A DNA stretch of 64,000 bases from Mesorhizobium sp. M7A.F.Ca.US.006.01.1.1. Lineage in GTDB: Bacteria > Pseudomonadota > Alphaproteobacteria > Rhizobiales > Rhizobiaceae. Positions 30,637-38,992 of the stretch are shown piece by piece. The stretch lies in assembly GCF_003997935.1 (NCBI RefSeq), contig NZ_RZQL01000007.1, positions 1-64,000 on the forward strand. The letters run 5' to 3'. Under the pieces are notes generated by a model. That model saw only the letters and a list, made by a program, of their open reading frames with translations. It searched no databases and had not been told where the DNA came from. The stretch's first letter is position 1, and each line of letters starts with the position of its first letter. The translations under genes and the position numbers were made by a program.

Positions 30637-31961
30637 GCAGTCAGCCGCCGGCGCTGTTCGTTGATGCGCGGCGCCTTATGGAATTTGCCGTCCTTCATGA
30701 TGGCGAGGATGCGGTTCTTGTCCTGGAGAATCCGGACGTCTGATATCGGATCGCCGTCGATCAGCAGCAGGTCGGCGAGATAGCCTTCCTTGATCAGACC
30801 GAGCTCGTCGCCCATGCCCATGATCTGGCCGCCAAACTTGGTTCCGGCCTGGATCGCCTCCATCGGTGAGTAGCCAAGCATCTCGACGAACGTCTGGATG
30901 TCCTTGGCATTGGTGCCTTGCGGCGTCCACGCAAAACCATAGTCGCCGCCGATGCAGACGCGGATACCACGCCGATGCATCTTCTTCATCGTATCGATGC
31001 ACATTTCGAGCTCGCGCTCATATTCGAGCGAAAGTGGCGAGCCCGGCTTGATGCCCCATTGCTCGGCATGGCGAGCAGTGTTGATGAGCCAGGCGATGCC
31101 GGGCGCAACGAAGTGCTTGTCCTTGGCTGCTTCAAGCATGTCGAGTGCCTCTTCGTCGGCGAAAGAGGCATGGTAGATGTTCTGGATGCCGTGCCTGATG
31201 CACTGCTTGACCGATCCGGATGAGCGCGCGTGCGCCGACAACACCTTGTTGCGGCAGCGTGCCTCCGAGGCCGCCATGGCGACCTCCTCCTCGGACATCG
31301 GTGTCTCTTCGGCGCCCATGCCGGTGATGCTTTCACCGGACAGGTTGAGCTTGATCGAGTCGACGCCGTATTTGATCAGCTGGCGCACGGTGCGGCGGAT
31401 TTCTTCCGGCCCCGAGACGACGATGCCGAGGTTGAGACCTTCATGCGGGATATGAGACGGCGACGAATCTCCGAGGCCTCCCACCGTGGTGATCTCGGGT
31501 CCAGCTGCAAGGTAGCGCGGGCCAGGAAATCGACCCTGGTTGATGAACTTCTTGCATACGACATCCAGCCTGGGCTTGGCTGCCGCAGCACCTCGACCGG
31601 CTGTAAAGCCCGCGTCCAGCACGAGCTTGGCCATTTCCATGGTGACCAGCATATGCTCCTCGATCTCCATCATCTGGATCGGGTCGATGCCGGGCGCATT
31701 GTTCCAGGACAGGTGCAAGTGGGCATCGATCATGCCGGGCATCAGCGTCGCGCCCATGCCGTCGATGACCGTCGCACCGCCACCATATGACGGTGACGAT
31801 GATGAGCCAAAACGTGACGAACCCTTGGTGATCTGCTTGATGCGGTTGCCCTGCACCAGCACTTCCCCGGTATAGGGATACTCACCGGTCGCGTCGAGCA
31901 CACGCACATTGGTGAAGAGCGTGCCGCCCGAACTGTTTCCGTTCCAGCTGTCTTCTGCCAT
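30633..31961 (-). CDS. Amidohydrolase-superfamily metal-dependent hydrolase
   Basis: A 442-residue enzyme of the amidohydrolase superfamily (imidazolonepropionase/prolidase-like group). Metal ligands: H81 and H83 in DAHLHLSW, the probable carboxylated Lys in IKLNLSGE, His in SAHARS and IYHASF, and Asp in IGGDYGFAW. An odd Ser/Gly-rich insert (near residues 48-62) lies before the metal site. No signal peptide. It is in ATGA overlap with livH and 51 bp after the alpha/beta hydrolase. It probably opens a cyclic amide, lactam or amide bond in the imported compound; the substrate is not identifiable. Confidence 0.9.
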   Translation of the reverse strand: MAEDSWNGNSSGGTLFTNVRVLDATGEYPYTGEVLVQGNRIKQITKGSSRFGSSSSPSYGGGATVIDGMGATLMPGMIDAHLHLSWNNAPGIDPIQMMEIEEHMLVTMEMAKLVLDAGFTAGRGAAAAKPRLDVVCKKFINQGRFPGPRYLAAGPEITTVGGLGDSSPSHIPHEGLNLGIVVSGPEEIRRTVRQLIKYGVDSIKLNLSGESITGMGAEETPMSEEEVAMAASEARCRNKVLSAHARSSGSVKQCIRHGIQNIYHASFADEEALDMLEAAKDKHFVAPGIAWLINTARHAEQWGIKPGSPLSLEYERELEMCIDTMKKMHRRGIRVCIGGDYGFAWTPQGTNAKDIQTFVEMLGYSPMEAIQAGTKFGGQIMGMGDELGLIKEGYLADLLLIDGDPISDVRILQDKNRILAIMKDGKFHKAPRINEQRRRLTA

Positions 31962-32012
31962 CTTATCCTCCCAAAACTTTCGAACGCGCAGTTTTACGCG
32001 CTGTTCAGGTCC

Positions 32013-32792
32013 TCACCTATCAACGCGTCGCAAAAAATCGGCGAGCTTCTGGCTGCTTTCGCGGGGGCACTCAATGGTAGCCCAGTGTCCGCACCGATCG
32101 AGCGACGAGATTACGGCTCCCTTGATCCCATCGGCAAGCGCCTGGCCGACGCTCATCGGATTGACCGTGTCGGCGTCGCCGGTAACCAACAGGGTAGGGG
32201 CCGCAATGCGCCTGGGGTCGGCCGCCACCGCCTTCGCCAGTGCCTCGCAAGTGCGCGCATAGGACTCCGGATCCTGACGCGTTATCGACTCGCGCACAAA
32301 GGCGACCGCCGCAGGTGACGTCTCTCTTGTATGCGCCGACAGCGCATTGGCGACGATCTGATCGGCAATGTCGGCAATGCCGCCGGACCTGGCCAGTTGG
32401 GCTCGCTTGGCGAGGCCCACCCGTGTCGCTTCGGCAGGTTCGGCCAAGGCGCCGAACAATGCCAGCGAGGCGACCAGCGCAGGATGTTTGGCAGCGATCT
32501 GCTGACAGACGATGGTGCCCATCGAATGGCCGATGAAATGAGCCCGCGTTACGCCCATGCCGTCCATGGCGCGGGCAACGGCCTCGCTCATCATTTCCAT
32601 CGTCAATGGCTCGAACGGCCTTGGCGAGCGCCCCGAGCCAGGCAAATCGAGCCGGACCACACGATAGCTGGAAAGTGCGGCCATCTGGGGCTGGAACATG
32701 TTCGACGTTCCGCCAAGACCATGGATCATCACCACCGGCATCCCTTCGCCGGTGACCTCGGCAACGATCGGTCCGATCGTCACGGTCGTCAT
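32013..32792 (-). CDS. Alpha/beta hydrolase
   Basis: A 259-residue alpha/beta-hydrolase-fold enzyme. The oxyanion segment is MIHGLGG (near 22-28), the nucleophile Ser90 is in GHSMG, the acid Asp is in VTGDADTVN (near 205) and the catalytic His is in DRCGHWATIE (near 233). No signal peptide. Resembles enol-lactone hydrolases such as PcaD and aromatic ring-cleavage product hydrolases; next to a fumarylacetoacetase-family gene this points to a ring-cleavage type pathway. Starts in ATGA overlap with that gene. Confidence 0.9.
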   Translation of the reverse strand: MTTVTIGPIVAEVTGEGMPVVMIHGLGGTSNMFQPQMAALSSYRVVRLDLPGSGRSPRPFEPLTMEMMSEAVARAMDGMGVTRAHFIGHSMGTIVCQQIAAKHPALVASLALFGALAEPAEATRVGLAKRAQLARSGGIADIADQIVANALSAHTRETSPAAVAFVRESITRQDPESYARTCEALAKAVAADPRRIAAPTLLVTGDADTVNPMSVGQALADGIKGAVISSLDRCGHWATIECPRESSQKLADFLRRVDR

Positions 32793-33667
32793 TGCGCACG
32801 CTCCGCGAAGCGGTTCTCCAGAGACCCAATGCCGTCGATCTCGACGCGCACGACGTCGCCGGCCTTCAGGTATCTCGGCGGATCAAACCCGATACCGACT
32901 CCCGCTGGTGTGCCCGTCGCAATGATATCGCCCGGGTTCAGTGTGATGCCTTGCGACAGTGTCGAGATGATCGTCGGGATATCGAAAATGAGCAGCGAAA
33001 TCTTCGAGTTCTGGCGCAGGTCATCATTGACGAAACAGCGGATAGAAGCACTATCGAGGTCGAGTTCATCCTTGGTTATGGCCCAAGGCCCCATGGGGCA
33101 AAAAGTGTCCTGGGACTTGCCTATCAGCCACTGACTGTATTTGCCCTGCAAATCGCGGGCGGTGACGTCATTGACGATCGTGTAGCCCCAAACGTGATCG
33201 TAAGCGTTTTCTTTCGAGATTCCGCGCCCGCCCTTGCCGACGATGACGGCAAGCTCAGCCTCATAGTCGATGGCCGTCGATACAGAGGAGTCGATCAACA
33301 CATTGGTGTTGGTCGGTATCACCGACTCTGGAACCTTGGTGAAGATAATCGGGTGCTTGGGGATGGTCCCTGCGGCCGCACTTGAGTCAAAACCGCTACG
33401 GGAGAATTCGTGGGCGTGCTCATGATAGTTCTTGCCGACACAGAAAATGTTGCGGGCCGGCAGCGGGATTGGCGCTTCGATCTCGACCTGGGCAAGCGGG
33501 ACCGGCGAAAGCGTGCGCGGCATCCCGGCGCCATTGCGACGGATCAACGCCAGAAGACCTGTCTGCGCCTGTTCGACGGGCAGATCAAAAGGCGAAATGG
33601 TCTGCTTTTCGAGATCGATGATGCCGACGCGACGCTCTCCGGCGATCGCGAATGTCGCAATTTTCAT
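32789..33667 (-). CDS. Fumarylacetoacetate hydrolase family protein
   Basis: A 292-residue FAH-superfamily enzyme. The core begins about residue 70 with NIFCVGKNYHEHAHEF, then TKVPESVIP, YEAELAVIVGKGGRGI with metal-binding acidic residues, and GDIIATGTPAGVGIG. This family cleaves C-C bonds or decarboxylates/isomerises products of aromatic catabolism, using Mg or Mn. ATG 33667 gives MKIATFAIAGERR after an AGGGAGAGG-like site; a longer frame passes the divergent promoter and is rejected. It is the first gene of the long minus-strand operon, divergent from the GntR regulator. Confidence 0.91.
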   Translation of the reverse strand: MKIATFAIAGERRVGIIDLEKQTISPFDLPVEQAQTGLLALIRRNGAGMPRTLSPVPLAQVEIEAPIPLPARNIFCVGKNYHEHAHEFSRSGFDSSAAAGTIPKHPIIFTKVPESVIPTNTNVLIDSSVSTAIDYEAELAVIVGKGGRGISKENAYDHVWGYTIVNDVTARDLQGKYSQWLIGKSQDTFCPMGPWAITKDELDLDSASIRCFVNDDLRQNSKISLLIFDIPTIISTLSQGITLNPGDIIATGTPAGVGIGFDPPRYLKAGDVVRVEIDGIGSLENRFAERAQ

Positions 33668-33809
33668 GCCTCTCTCCCTGAACCTTTTGTGAGCCAATAT
33701 GTGGCCTTTTAAGACACGATAGCCACGATTGGTTGGACTGGCAATGGGTGCCCTGCAAAATTTCCAGGTGATCTGGACAGAAAAGCGCATTTTTGGGTTC
33801 CGGACACTA

Positions 33810-33847
33810 GACCAATCGCATATAGCCTGATACCATTGGTCCACAAT
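33810..33847. promoter_or_regulatory. Inverted repeats between FAH operon and GntR gene, candidate operator
   Basis: GACCAAT at 33810-33816 is repeated inverted as ATTGGTC at 33835-33841. Overlapping the right arm, ATTGGTCCACAAT at 33835-33847 has the ATTG-5-CAAT symmetry typical of FCD-type GntR sites. The elements lie 22-59 bp before the regulator start in the 201-bp divergent region. Binding by the adjacent regulator is inference. Confidence 0.45.
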
Positions 33848-33868
33848 TGGATCAGATAGAAGCCGCTT

Positions 33869-34540
33869 ATGCCTAAGCTCGTTGCGAACGATATTGCCAC
33901 AATGCTCAAAAAGCGGATTTCGTCCGGTGAATGGCTTGAAGACGGCCGGATGCCGCCGGAGCGTGACTTGGCGGTCGAGTTTGGGGTGGCGCGCAACACC
34001 GTGCGGCGTGCAGTTGGGTTTCTCGAAGACGATGGGACAGTTGTCCGTCACGTCGGACGTGGGACGTTCCTAACGGCAAAAGATACCTCGTCGATTGCCT
34101 CGATGGTGGCCCGCATGGAAGGCACCAGCCCGGCCGATATGATGGAGATCAGGCAATTGCTGGAACCGGCTGCCGCGGCTTTTGCCGCGACCAATGCAAG
34201 TGCGGCCGAGCTGAATGCAGTGCGCGAAGCACATAAGACCGCCTGCGAGTCGCAAGACATGCCCACATTTGAGCATTGGGACGCGGAATTCCATCACCGC
34301 GTGTTCGCATGCTGCCGCAATGATTTTTTGAAGGAAATCCACAATCTCATGCGTGCGATCCGAAACCAGTCGCCCTGGTTCGAGATGAAGAAGCGGTCAT
34401 TCTCCGAAGAGCGCCGCCTGGTGTATTGCGAGGAGCATCAGGCGCTTCTGGATGCATTGCTCCGTCGCGATCCGGATGGCGCCAAGACAGCGATGCTGGT
34501 CCATCTCGGAACCGTCGGGAAGAACCTTCTGGGACGTTGA
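33869..34540 (+). CDS. GntR-family (FCD/FadR-type) transcriptional regulator
   Basis: A 223-residue regulator. The N-terminal winged helix is clear (RDLAVEFGVARNTVRRAVGF, then GTVVRHVGRGTFL); the C-terminal 140 residues are the all-helical FCD ligand domain, with metal-type His residues in HWDAEFHHRVF and HQALLDALLRRD. Such regulators commonly repress divergent catabolic operons and are released by the substrate or an intermediate. It faces the FAH-amidohydrolase-transporter operon, which is its likely target. Confidence 0.9.
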   Translation: MPKLVANDIATMLKKRISSGEWLEDGRMPPERDLAVEFGVARNTVRRAVGFLEDDGTVVRHVGRGTFLTAKDTSSIASMVARMEGTSPADMMEIRQLLEPAAAAFAATNASAAELNAVREAHKTACESQDMPTFEHWDAEFHHRVFACCRNDFLKEIHNLMRAIRNQSPWFEMKKRSFSEERRLVYCEEHQALLDALLRRDPDGAKTAMLVHLGTVGKNLLGR

Positions 34541-34879
34541 CTATCGGTGCCTGACTGCGCCAAATCCCCAGAGATCGGCCGCCTGCCTGATCCGGCATTT
34601 GCGAGGGCGAGGCGGGTACATGGGGTGGCGCGGCCCTCGTGCTGGCGGACCTCATCAGCGGTTCATTGCTTCAGAAAATGGCTGCCACAGGCAAATCAAG
34701 CCGAAGCGCATTCCCGGCAAGACACGATTCGTTAACCAAGATGCTGTTCATCGACATGACGTATTGTGGCATGGAGGCCCGCCTGCGCCGGTCAAGTCCA
34801 TGCTTGTCAGGAAGAGGGCCGAAAGGCTCCTGATCTGGGCGGAACCTGAAACCGCCCGAAACAAAAGAACGTGCAAGGC
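34541..34879. other. 339-bp stretch without a convincing gene
   Basis: Frames here have shadow-like composition and no ribosome-binding sites. The only structure noted is an inverted repeat GGGCGG/CCGCCC (34837-34842 and 34852-34857) shortly before the M15-like gene, which could be a weak hairpin in its leader. No promoter was clear. Confidence 0.5.
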
Positions 34880-36514
34880 ATGAACGTGAGCGAAAACGTG
34901 CAAAACGCCCCCGGTGCTTCCCGTCTTTGGACACTGCCTGCCATCATCGCAGCGTTCCTTTGCCTGTGCGTTACGGGCGCGTTCGCGGAGACGCGTGCTT
35001 TGAAGATTCAACATCTCCATACGGGCGAGAAGGCTGAAATCGTCTTCAAGCGCAATGGGCGCTATGATCCGGCGGGATTGAAGAAGATCAATCTCATGCT
35101 GCGCGACTGGCGTCGCAACGAACCGACGAAGATGGATCCGCGCCTGCTCGATCTTGTCTGGCAGGCCTATCGCGCCAGCGGTTCGACCGCCTATATCCAT
35201 GTGGTCAGTGCCTATCGGTCGCCGGCGACGAACGCCATGCTGCGCAGTCGCTCGAAGGGTGTGGCTCGGGAGAGCCAACACATGGTTGGCCGCGCGATGG
35301 ACTTCTTCCTGCCGGATGTGCCGCTGAAGAAACTGCGCGACATCGGCCTCAAGATGCAGGGCGGCGGCGTAGGCTATTACCCGACCTCCGGCTCGCCTTT
35401 CATACATATGGATGTCGGCAATGTTCGGCATTGGCCTGGCATCAGCCGCCAGGAACTCGCAAGGGTATTCCCGAACGGCAATACGCTGCATGTGCCGAGC
35501 GACGGCAAACCGCTGCCCGGCTATGAGCAGGCGTTTGCCGCCTACAAATCTCGCAAGGGCGCCGGCACGCCCAATATCGAACTGGCAAGCTCCGACGCCA
35601 GCCAACGCAGGCCGCGCGGCCTGCTGGCGACGCTTTTGGGTGGGCGCGGCGCGGACGAGGCCGACGATGTCGTCGAAGCGGTGCCGGCGCCACGCAAGCC
35701 GGCCAAGTCCGTTGCACCCAGGCCTGCCGGCATTGCTATCGTGCCGCCGCAGGATGCCCAGCGCGCCGACGTCCAGATGGCTTCCGTCGATCGGGCCGAA
35801 GACTCGCCGATTGGAGCGGAGACGCCTGAAGCAATCGTCATGGCGATGGCGCCGGGCTCAGTGCCGCTGCCAGCCTTCGCCCCGCGCACCGGGCCAACGA
35901 CCAGCATTCCGACCCCGCAAATCGCGCCACTTGCAACAGCCGACGCTTCCACGGCGCGGGCCGAACTGGCCAATCCAGCAGCAACCGGTGCTGAAATTCC
36001 CTCGGGCAAGTCGGAGGCCGGTCCCGCGAGCGGCGCGCCGGGCCTGGTGGCGCTCAACATCCCGTTGCCGATATGGCGACCGGAAAGCCTGACAAGCCCG
36101 ACGCGCAAGCCTGAAGCAGACAAATCCGGCGATGCGGTCGCTGCCTTGCTGGCCTTGAACCACGCCGATGACGGCCTTGATGGGTTGGCCGGCCAGCGGG
36201 TCTCGGTTGCCCAGCCGAAGCCCGAAGATCGCGTCAGGACCAGCCCGAAGGCCGACCGTGTCCAGCCAAATCTCGATCCCGAAGCCACTGCGGTCATCGT
36301 GCCGACGGCGCTGTCCGGCCGGTTGATCGGGACAGGTCGCGGCATCGCCGGCGGAGCCAGCCCCGTGACGGCGCCCGTCATTGCCGCCAATCTCATCCGC
36401 ACGGCGCCGGAGCACATCTATCTCGACGGATTCCAGCCGCGAGGACAGACCTCCGATCACCGACGCTTCACCGGTTCCGCGGTCAGGTTCTTGCCCATCG
36501 CCAGCTTCAAATAG
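34880..36514 (+). CDS. DUF882/M15-type secreted peptidase-like protein
   Basis: A 544-residue exported protein. Signal peptide about residues 15-37 (LWTLPAIIAAFLCLCVTGAFA). A DUF882/peptidase M15 domain spans about 40-195 with the zinc site visible: H134 and D141 in SQHMVGRAMD and H176 in FIHMDVG. This family (E. coli MepK/YcbK relatives) cleaves peptidoglycan cross-links. The last 330 residues are low-complexity, Ala/Pro/Arg-rich and probably disordered, common in rhizobial members. ATG 34880 is preferred; GTG 34871 is in frame. Stands alone, between two regulators. Confidence 0.87.
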   Translation: MNVSENVQNAPGASRLWTLPAIIAAFLCLCVTGAFAETRALKIQHLHTGEKAEIVFKRNGRYDPAGLKKINLMLRDWRRNEPTKMDPRLLDLVWQAYRASGSTAYIHVVSAYRSPATNAMLRSRSKGVARESQHMVGRAMDFFLPDVPLKKLRDIGLKMQGGGVGYYPTSGSPFIHMDVGNVRHWPGISRQELARVFPNGNTLHVPSDGKPLPGYEQAFAAYKSRKGAGTPNIELASSDASQRRPRGLLATLLGGRGADEADDVVEAVPAPRKPAKSVAPRPAGIAIVPPQDAQRADVQMASVDRAEDSPIGAETPEAIVMAMAPGSVPLPAFAPRTGPTTSIPTPQIAPLATADASTARAELANPAATGAEIPSGKSEAGPASGAPGLVALNIPLPIWRPESLTSPTRKPEADKSGDAVAALLALNHADDGLDGLAGQRVSVAQPKPEDRVRTSPKADRVQPNLDPEATAVIVPTALSGRLIGTGRGIAGGASPVTAPVIAANLIRTAPEHIYLDGFQPRGQTSDHRRFTGSAVRFLPIASFK

Positions 36515-36614
36515 ACGCAAGCCCTCGTTCGACCCGACGTGGATGTGTTGCACGACGGATGGCTTGGCCGTCACGGGATTGCAAGCCATGCCGAACTCTC
36601 GGATGGCTCTGTAA

Positions 36615-36656
36615 GGAAATTTCCAAATTTGACAAACGTGTGCGAAATTGTAAGAT
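36615..36656 (+). promoter_or_regulatory. Promoter with upstream palindrome for the RpiR gene
   Basis: TTGACA at 36629-36634 and TAAGAT at 36651-36656, 16 bp apart, form a good sigma-70-type promoter 33 bp before the RpiR start. A perfect 10-bp palindrome GGAAATTTCC at 36615-36624 abuts the -35 box, a suitable position for autoregulation. Inferred from sequence only. Confidence 0.5.
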
Positions 36657-36688
36657 AATTGTCTTTCCGTCGACGATAGGCGATGACA

Positions 36689-37594
36689 ATGTCGATCCGC
36701 GAAGAACTGGCCAACACGACCGTGGCGTTCACCTCCGCGGAAGAGAAGATCGTCCAGGTCCTGCTCGCCGATTACCCGATGTCGGGGCTGGGCACCGCGA
36801 CCCGGCTGGCACGGCGCGCTGGCGTCAGTGACCCGAGCGTGACGCGGCTGATGACCAAGCTTGGCTATGTCGGCTTTGCCGACTTCCAGGCACGCCTGCT
36901 CACCGAAGTCGAATCCAGACTGCATTCGCCGCTTTTGATGATGGAGGCCAAGCGTCCGGGCGGCTCCAGCGAAGGCACTGCACTTGCCTATTTCCATTCG
37001 GTTTCCGACAGCCTGGAGCGCACGCGCACGGCGGTGCCGGTGCAGGCTTATACGCGCGCCGTCAACATGCTGCTCGAGAGCAAGGGCCAGGTCGTCCTGC
37101 TGGGCGGCCGGTTCAGCCGGCATATCGCCTCCATGCTGGCCGGCTACCTCCTGCAGTTCCGCTCCGGCGTGCGCGACATCGGTTCGTTGAGCCCCGCCGA
37201 TTTCGACCTGTTGATCGACCTTGGCAAGCGCGACCTCCTCGTCGTGTTCGACTACCGGCGCTACCAGTCGGACGTGGTGAGCTTTGCCCAGCAGGCCAAG
37301 GAGCGCGGCGTCTCCATCCTGCTGTTCACCGATGTCTGGCTGTCGCCGATATCAGAGGTCGCCGACCTGACCATGGTCGCGGCGATCGACGCCAACTCGC
37401 CATTCGACACGCTGGCGACGGCGGTTGCCCAGATGGAAACCGTGTTCGCCCACGCGCTGGAGGGCCATGGCGCCGGGGTGCGCAAGCGCATCGAGGACAT
37501 CGAGAGGATCCGCAGCGCCAACGCGGTCACGCTCGATACCGCCCTGTCGTCATCGGCCGACGACGCCGCCAAGTCCAAAACCACAAGGAAATAG
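36689..37594 (+). CDS. MurR/RpiR-family transcriptional regulator
   Basis: A 301-residue regulator. The N-terminal HTH_6 domain (about 1-77; LARRAGVSDPSVTRLMTKLG as recognition region) is followed by a SIS sugar-isomerase-like domain (about 120-260) containing VVLLGGRFSRHIASMLAGYL. RpiR proteins usually sense phosphosugars or related ligands. ATG 36689 is 8 bp from AGG; ATG 36683 is an alternative. It lies 57 bp before an M20 deacylase gene and near a Liv-type transporter, which it probably controls. Confidence 0.9.
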   Translation: MSIREELANTTVAFTSAEEKIVQVLLADYPMSGLGTATRLARRAGVSDPSVTRLMTKLGYVGFADFQARLLTEVESRLHSPLLMMEAKRPGGSSEGTALAYFHSVSDSLERTRTAVPVQAYTRAVNMLLESKGQVVLLGGRFSRHIASMLAGYLLQFRSGVRDIGSLSPADFDLLIDLGKRDLLVVFDYRRYQSDVVSFAQQAKERGVSILLFTDVWLSPISEVADLTMVAAIDANSPFDTLATAVAQMETVFAHALEGHGAGVRKRIEDIERIRSANAVTLDTALSSSADDAAKSKTTRK

Positions 37595-37651
37595 TGTCGT
37601 TGCGCCAAGTGCAGCGATGCAAAGCGCCCCGACGCAGAGAAGGAAGCGACA

Positions 37652-38968
37652 ATGCCCGACAACCAGACCATCATCGATGCCGTGCAGGCTGAGATCGAGA
37701 CCGATCGCGACTGGTTGATCGGCCTGACCCGCGACATGGTTCGCATCCCTTCGGTCAATCCCAAATTCGAGCCCAATCCGGCGATCAACCGCGAGGCGGA
37801 TGTCCAGGCGCTGCTCGAGCCGATCCTCAAGCAGGACGGGTTCAGGACCGAGCAATGGGATGCCTTGCCCGGGCGGCCCAATCTGGTCGGCGAATGGGCG
37901 GGAGACGAGGATCGCAGCCTGATCCTGTGCGGCCATATCGACGTCGTGCCGGTCGGCGCGATGAAGGACTGGTCGGTCGACCCGTTCGGCGGCGAGATCG
38001 CCAATGGCCGGCTCTATGGCCGTGGCGCCGTCGACATGAAGGGCGGCGTCGCCGCTTGCATCGCCGCCGCGCGCGCGATCCGCAAGGCGGGCATCACGTT
38101 GCAGGGCCGGCTCGCCATTCACTCGGTCGTCGACGAGGAAGCCGGCGGCTTCGGCGCCATGGATGCGGTCAAGAAGGGCAAGCTGGCCAAGGCGGTGCTG
38201 GTCGCCGAACCGACCTGGGGCGATGTCCTGCCGGTCGAAGGCGGGCTCGAATGGGCGCGGGTGACGATCCGCGGGCGCAACGCCCATTCGGCGCTGCGCT
38301 ACAACGAGATCTATCCGCAGCGCCACGACAAGGACCGGCTGGAGCCGGGCGTCAACGCGATCGAAATCGCCGCCCGTTTCATCGCCGCCGTGCGCCAGTA
38401 TGAGCTGGACCGCACGCGGGCGAAATCCCATCCGCTGCTGCCGCTCGGCATGAACACCATCAACATCGGCGTCATGCATGGCGGCACCGGCCTTGGCGAA
38501 CACGGCCTGCCGACTGTCATGACCAACCCGGCCATCATTCCCGATGTCGCCGTGCTCGACCTCGACATGAAATTCCTGCCGGATGAGAACTCGGCCGACT
38601 ATCGCCGCGACTTCGAGGCTTTCGTCCATCATTTCGCGCAGACCGATGCATGGCTGCGTGACAATCCGCCTGCGATCCAGTGGGAACTCGGCGGCCTGTA
38701 TTTCCCGCCGATGAACACGCCGGTCGATCATCCGCTGGTGACCTCGCTGATGAAGCGCAAGGCAATGGTCGGCAAGGCGCCGCAGGCGCGCGGCTTCGTC
38801 GCCGTCTGCGATGCCGCGCATTATGCCGGCGCCGGTGTCGACGGTGTTATCTTCGGCCCGTCGGGCGACGGTTTTCACGGTTCCGACGAATATGTCGAGG
38901 TCGAATCGGTGGTCGAGACCGCCAAGGTGATTGCGGCGTCCGTCATCGATTGGTGCGGCATCCGCTGA
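37652..38968 (+). CDS. M20 family ArgE/DapE-type deacylase
   Basis: A 438-residue metallo-hydrolase of the M20 family. Metal ligands and catalytic residues are seen in CGHIDVVP (H95, D97), GRGAVDMKGG (D128), DEEAGG (E162/E163) and, near the C-terminus, GFHGSDEYV (His). It hydrolyses an N-acyl amino acid or amide; length and the MKGGVAACIAAARAI stretch fit the ArgE/DapE/CPG2 group. Preceded by the RpiR gene and convergent with the second Liv transporter, so it may process that transporter's substrate. Confidence 0.9.
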   Translation: MPDNQTIIDAVQAEIETDRDWLIGLTRDMVRIPSVNPKFEPNPAINREADVQALLEPILKQDGFRTEQWDALPGRPNLVGEWAGDEDRSLILCGHIDVVPVGAMKDWSVDPFGGEIANGRLYGRGAVDMKGGVAACIAAARAIRKAGITLQGRLAIHSVVDEEAGGFGAMDAVKKGKLAKAVLVAEPTWGDVLPVEGGLEWARVTIRGRNAHSALRYNEIYPQRHDKDRLEPGVNAIEIAARFIAAVRQYELDRTRAKSHPLLPLGMNTINIGVMHGGTGLGEHGLPTVMTNPAIIPDVAVLDLDMKFLPDENSADYRRDFEAFVHHFAQTDAWLRDNPPAIQWELGGLYFPPMNTPVDHPLVTSLMKRKAMVGKAPQARGFVAVCDAAHYAGAGVDGVIFGPSGDGFHGSDEYVEVESVVETAKVIAASVIDWCGIR

Positions 38969-38992
38969 GGCGGAGCCGCTATTCCGAAACGG

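Noticed and set aside
34452-34883. Reading frames between the GntR gene and the M15-like gene
   Set aside because: Overlap the GntR end in another frame, biased composition and no start signals.
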